Source: Comamonas endophytica (GTDB lineage Bacteria > Pseudomonadota > Gammaproteobacteria > Burkholderiales > Burkholderiaceae_C). Taken from it: DNA of 64,000 bases. A program made the position numbers and the translations under genes. The stretch is taken from the NCBI RefSeq assembly GCF_023634805.2, contig NZ_CP106881.1:496001-560000 (forward strand). Direction: 5' to 3'. The notes beneath the pieces were generated by a model that worked only from the letters and a program-made list of their open reading frames with translations, had not been told where the DNA came from and ran no database searches. How positions within the stretch are numbered: the stretch's first letter is position 1; every line of letters starts with the position of its first letter. Of this stretch, positions 58,341 through 64,000 are shown one piece after another.

Positions 58341-59911
58341 ATGACGCCCCCCATTCCGGCCCCTCACTGCATTTCATGGCTGCGCCCTGGCACGGTGGAT
58401 CTTGCCCTGCTGCGGCGCGTGCATGCGGGCGGCGTGGCATTGCGCCTGGACCCGGATGCGCGCCCCGCCATGCTGGCCTCGCAGCGCGCGGTGCAGCGCA
58501 TCGTCAACGAAGACCGCGCGGTCTACGGCATCAACACCGGCTTTGGGCGGCTGGCGAGCACCCGCATCGCACGCGAGCGTCTGGCCGCGCTGCAGCGCAA
58601 TCTGGTGCTGTCGCACAGCGTGGGCACGGGTGCGCCGCTGGCCGATCCGGTGGTGCGCCTGGTGCTGGCCACCAAGGCCATGGGCCTGGCGCGCGGCCAT
58701 TCGGGCGTGGATCCGGACCTCGCCGAGGCGCTGCTCGATCTGGCCAACGCGCAGCTGCTGCCGGTGATTCCCGCCAAGGGCTCGGCCGGCGCCTCGGGCG
58801 ATCTGGCGCCGCTCGCGCACCTGGCCTGCGTGCTGATCGGCGAAGGCCAGGCGCGTATCGGCAACCGCCTGGTGTCGGGGCACGAAGCCATGCAGGCCAT
58901 TGGCCGCCAGCCCTTCGTGCTGGGCCCCAAGGAAGGACTGGCCCTTCTCAACGGCACGCAGGTGTCCACGGCACTGGCGCTGGCCGGGCTGTTTGGCGCC
59001 GAGAGAGTGTTTGCCGCGGCGCTGGTGGCGGGCGCGCTGTCGCTGGAAGCCATCCGCGGCGCGGCCGCGCCCTTCGATGCGCGCATCCATGCGGCACGCG
59101 GCCAGCCGGGGCAGATCGCCGTGGCCGCGGCGCTGCGCTCGCTGCTCGAAGGCAGCGCCATTGCCGGCTCGCATGCGGACTGCGGCCGGGTGCAGGACCC
59201 CTACTCCATCCGCTGCATGCCGCAGGTCATGGGCGCCTGCCTCGACAACCTGCGGCATGCCGCCCGGGTGCTGCTGACCGAGGCCAATGCGGCGTCCGAC
59301 AACCCGCTGGTCTTCGACAGCGGCGAGGTACTGTCGGGCGGCAACTTCCATGCCGAACCCGTGGCCTTCGCGGCCGACATCCTGGCGCTGGCCGTGGCCG
59401 AGATCGGCGCGATGTCGGAGCGCCGCATCGCGCTGCTGCTCGATACCCAGCTGTCGGGCCTGCCGGCGTTCCTGGTGCATGACAGCGGGCTGCATTCGGG
59501 CTTCATGATCGCCCAGGTCACGGCCGCGGCGCTGGCATCGGAGAACAAGTCGCTGGCCCATCCGGCCAGCGTCGACAGCCTGCCGACCTCGGCCAACCAG
59601 GAGGACCATGTCTCGATGGCCACCTTTGCCGCGCGGCGCCTGGCCGAGATGGTCGACAACACCGCGGTCATCGTCGGCATCGAGGCCGCGGCCGCGGCCC
59701 AGGGGCTGGAGTTCGACCGCCGGATCAAGAGCTCGCCGCTGCTGGAGGCGCAGTTCGCCGCCGTGCGCGAGCGCGTGGCCTTTCTTGCGCAAGACCGGTG
59801 CCTCGCGCCCGATATCGAGGCCATGCGCCAGTGGGCCTTGCAGGACCATTGGCCCGAGGCGCTGCTGCAATGCCTGCCCAGCCATGCCCCTTCCGGCCAA
59901 GGAATCACGCC

Positions 59912-59915
<4 letters not shown>
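58341..59915 (+). CDS. hutH: histidine ammonia-lyase
   Basis: It deaminates L-histidine to urocanate, the first step of histidine degradation. The 524 residues carry the self-forming MIO cofactor triad Ala151-Ser152-Gly153 in [14 protein letters not shown], plus YGINTGFG near 62 and [17 protein letters not shown]. The ATG at 58341 gives [10 protein letters not shown]; an upstream frame is less likely. Its stop overlaps hutU (ATGA), so the operon is tightly coupled. Confidence 0.96.
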
Positions 59916-61623
<1,708 letters not shown>

Positions 61624-61624
<1 letters not shown>

Positions 61625-62880
61625 TGCCCATGCCGTGCTCCGCGCCCCTTGCCACCCTGCCCCCGGCCGACGGCTGCTGGCAGCCGGTCACGCTTGCGCC
61701 GGACATGTACCAGGCCGATGCGGCCATCGACGCTGGCGCGCTCGCCTGCATCGTCGTGGACCAGGGACGCATTGCCTGGATCGGCCCGCAGGCTGTCCTG
61801 CCCGCCTGTCACGCCCGGCTGCCGCGGCATGAGGGCCGGGGGCGGCTGGCCACGCCGGGCCTGGTCGACTGCCACACGCACCTGGTCTATGGCGGCCAGC
61901 GCGCGCACGAGTTCGCGCTGCGCATTGCCGGTGCGAGCTATGAGGAGATCGCGCGCGCGGGCGGCGGCATCCTGTCCACCGTCGCGGCCACGCGCGCCGC
62001 CAGCGAGGACGAACTGCTGGCCCAGGCGCTGCCGCGCCTGCAGCAGCTGCTGGCCGAGGGGGTGTGCGCCATCGAGATCAAGTCGGGCTACGGCCTTTCG
62101 CTCGTGCACGAGCGCCGGCAGCTGCGCGTCGCGCGCCGGCTCGGGCAGCTGTGCGGCGTCACGGTGCGCAGCACCTTCCTGGGCGCGCACGCGCTGCCGC
62201 CCGAATACGCGGGCCGCAGCCAGGCCTACATCGACCTCGTCTGCAGCCACATGCTGCCGGCGCTGGCCGCCGAAGGCCTGGTCGACGCGGTCGACGTGTT
62301 CTGCGAGCGCATTGCCTTCTCGCTGGCGGAAACCGAGCAGGTGTTTCATGCCGCGCGGCAGCTCGGCCTGCCGATCAAGCTGCATGCCGAGCAGCTGTCG
62401 AACATGGAAGGCGCGGCGCTGGCGGCGCGCCATGGCGCGCTGTCATGCGACCATGTGGAGCATCTGTCGGCCAACGGCATTGCCGCCATGCGCGCTGCCG
62501 GCACGGTGGCGGTGCTTTTGCCCGGCGCCTTCTACACCCTGCGCGATACCCGGCGCCCGCCGATCGCGGCGCTGCGCGCAGCCGGCGTGCCGATGGCCGT
62601 ATCCACCGACCACAATCCCGGCAGCTCGCCCTGCCTGAGCCTGCTGCTCATGGCCAACATGGCCTGCACCTTGTTCGGCCTCACCGTGCCCGAGGCGCTG
62701 GCCGGCATCACGCGGCATGCGGCGCGCGCGCTGGGCCTGCAGGATACGCACGGCTTGATCGCCAGCGGGCGGCCCGCCAACTTCGTGCTCTGGCCGGTGC
62801 AGGACGGCGCGGAGCTGGCCTACTGGCTGGGCCAGCGCCCGGCCTGCACCATCGTGCGCCAGGGGCGCATTGCCGCATGA
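61624..62880 (+). CDS. hutI: imidazolonepropionase
   Basis: It opens the imidazolone ring to give N-formimino-L-glutamate. The 418-residue amidohydrolase has the metal motif [10 protein letters not shown] near 80, EIKSGYGLS near 155, the His of KLHAEQLS near 255, and [10 protein letters not shown] near 325 (metal Asp). Two in-frame ATGs (61624 and 61630) are possible; the first overlaps the hutU stop. It ends overlapping hutF (ATGA). Confidence 0.95.
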
Positions 62881-64000
62881 GCGCGCCCGGCATTGTTTCG
62901 GACTGCAGGCTCTGGGCCCAGGATGCGCTGCTGCCCCAGGGTTGGGCGCGCGAAGTGCTGCTGCAGTGGGACGCGGCCGGCACCTTCACGCAGGTCGAAA
63001 GCGGGGTACCGGCGCCTGCGGGCGTGGAGCGTGCCGCCGGCCCGCTGCTGCCGGGCATGCCCAATGTGCACTCGCATGCCTTCCAGCGCGCGTTTGCCGG
63101 CCTGACCGAATGGCGCGGCAAGGCGCCCGACAGCTTCTGGAGCTGGCGCCGCCGCATGTATGCCTTTGCCAACCGCATCACGCCCGAGGCGCTCGAGGCG
63201 ATTGCGCTGTGGGTGTATCTCGAGATGCTGGACGCCGGCTATACCTCGGTCTGCGAGTTCCACTACCTGCACCATGACGCGGGCGGCCGTCCCTATGCCG
63301 ACGATGCCACCATGAGCCTGGCGCTGCTGCGCGCTGCGCACAAAGCGGGCATGGGCATGACGCTGCTGCCCGTGCTCTATCAGACCTCCGGCTTCGGCGT
63401 GCCGCCCGCCCCCGAGCAGGCGCGCTTCATCCGCAGCACCGACAAGCTGCTGGCCCTGGTGCAGCGGCTGGCGCCCATTGCGCAGTCGCAGGGCGCGGCG
63501 CTGGGCCTGGCGCCGCATTCGCTGCGCGCGGTGCCGCCGGCCAGCCTCGAGGCCGGCGTCGCCGGGCTGCATGCGCTGCTGCCGAAGGCGCCGGTGCATA
63601 TCCACGTTGCCGAGCAGCGTCAGGAGGTGCGCGACTGCATTGCCTGGAGCGGGCAACGACCGGCGCAATGGCTGCTGGACCATGCACCCGTCGACGCGCG
63701 CTGGTGCCTGGTGCATGCCACCCACATGGCGCCAGGGGAATATGCCGCGGCCGCGCGCAGCGGCGCCGTCGTCGGCCTGTGCCCCAGCACCGAGGCGAAT
63801 CTGGGCGACGGCATCTTCAACCTGCCGCGCTGGCTGCGCCATGGCGGACGCTGGGGCGTGGGCTCCGACAGCCAGGTCTGCGTCAACGCGGCCGAGGAAC
63901 TGATGCTGCTGGAATACGGCCAGCGCCTGCAGCGGCGCCGGCGCAATGTGCTGGCCAGCGCCGGGCAGCCACATACCGCCACGGCCATGCTGCTGCAGGC
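62877..64000 (+). CDS. hutF: formimidoylglutamate deiminase, 3' end outside the window
   Basis: It deiminates formimino-glutamate to N-formylglutamate plus ammonia, the HutF branch of histidine breakdown. About 374 residues are in the window with no stop. It has amidohydrolase motifs [13 protein letters not shown] near 60, HIHVAEQ near 240, LVHATHM near 275 and GSDSQVCVN near 325. The ATG at 62877 overlaps the hutI stop. An N-formylglutamate deformylase gene (hutG type) is expected downstream. Confidence 0.94.
   Translation, partial: MSAPGIVSDCRLWAQDALLPQGWAREVLLQWDAAGTFTQVESGVPAPAGVERAAGPLLPGMPNVHSHAFQRAFAGLTEWRGKAPDSFWSWRRRMYAFANRITPEALEAIALWVYLEMLDAGYTSVCEFHYLHHDAGGRPYADDATMSLALLRAAHKAGMGMTLLPVLYQTSGFGVPPAPEQARFIRSTDKLLALVQRLAPIAQSQGAALGLAPHSLRAVPPASLEAGVAGLHALLPKAPVHIHVAEQRQEVRDCIAWSGQRPAQWLLDHAPVDARWCLVHATHMAPGEYAAAARSGAVVGLCPSTEANLGDGIFNLPRWLRHGGRWGVGSDSQVCVNAAEELMLLEYGQRLQRRRRNVLASAGQPHTATAMLLQ

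Overview
The window is a high-GC stretch of Betaproteobacterial chromosome that reads like a Comamonadaceae (Burkholderiales) genome. This placement rests on gene content and protein style: a YajQ protein, tightly packed GC-rich genes with long open shadow frames, and coupled operons. No 16S gene is present, so the genus is not determined. No tRNA, rRNA, CRISPR array, intact transposase or prophage gene was recognised.

Layout. 1-2.2 kb: end of a glycine betaine uptake operon (proW with a frameshift, then proX). 2.3-8.7 kb: a flavin amine oxidase, a small lipoprotein, and two unrelated fumarases facing away from each other (fumC with a likely Fur box, and an Fe-S class I fumarase), then murI. 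8.8-12.7 kb: two tandem ankyrin-repeat genes, less GC-rich than their surroundings and broken by three single-base shifts. 12.9-21 kb: housekeeping genes (YgjP-like protease, murB, yajQ, plsY, ybaK, an aldo/keto reductase, an alpha/beta hydrolase) plus a retropepsin-like protein and a degenerate HD-GYP protein. 21.2-27.5 kb: a type I secretion system with two ABC subunits, an HlyD adaptor and a TolC channel, but no substrate gene. 27.6-34 kb: penicillin-acylase family protein, two small proteins, an LD-carboxypeptidase with a His/Cys-rich N-terminus, and TadA fused to a dehalogenase-like domain that lacks its catalytic residues.

34-40.5 kb is an iron region: a TonB-dependent receptor divergent from a ferric-iron ABC transporter (fbpABC type). 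40.5-42.9 kb holds egtD-egtB for ergothioneine. 43-48.6 kb holds a CBS protein and a TetR-controlled tripartite drug efflux operon. 48.9-50.9 kb holds a DUF808 protein and a methyltransferase. 50.8-58 kb is a complete heme uptake operon (receptor, HmuY-like lipoprotein, HmuS, HmuTUV) with a good Fur box. 58.3-64 kb is the histidine-degradation operon hutH-hutU-hutI-hutF, with hutF running off the window.

Two themes recur. First, iron: the Fur-like sites at fumC, the ferric receptor/fbp region and hmu suggest one regulon that imports iron and heme while replacing an Fe-S fumarase by an iron-free one. Second, lost active sites: the HD-GYP protein and the hydrolase half of TadA both keep their fold signatures but lack catalytic residues. 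A dispersed palindromic repeat family sits in at least four intergenic gaps. Four -1 frameshifts, each repairable by one base in or next to a short homopolymer run, cluster in the first 12 kb and may be assembly errors.
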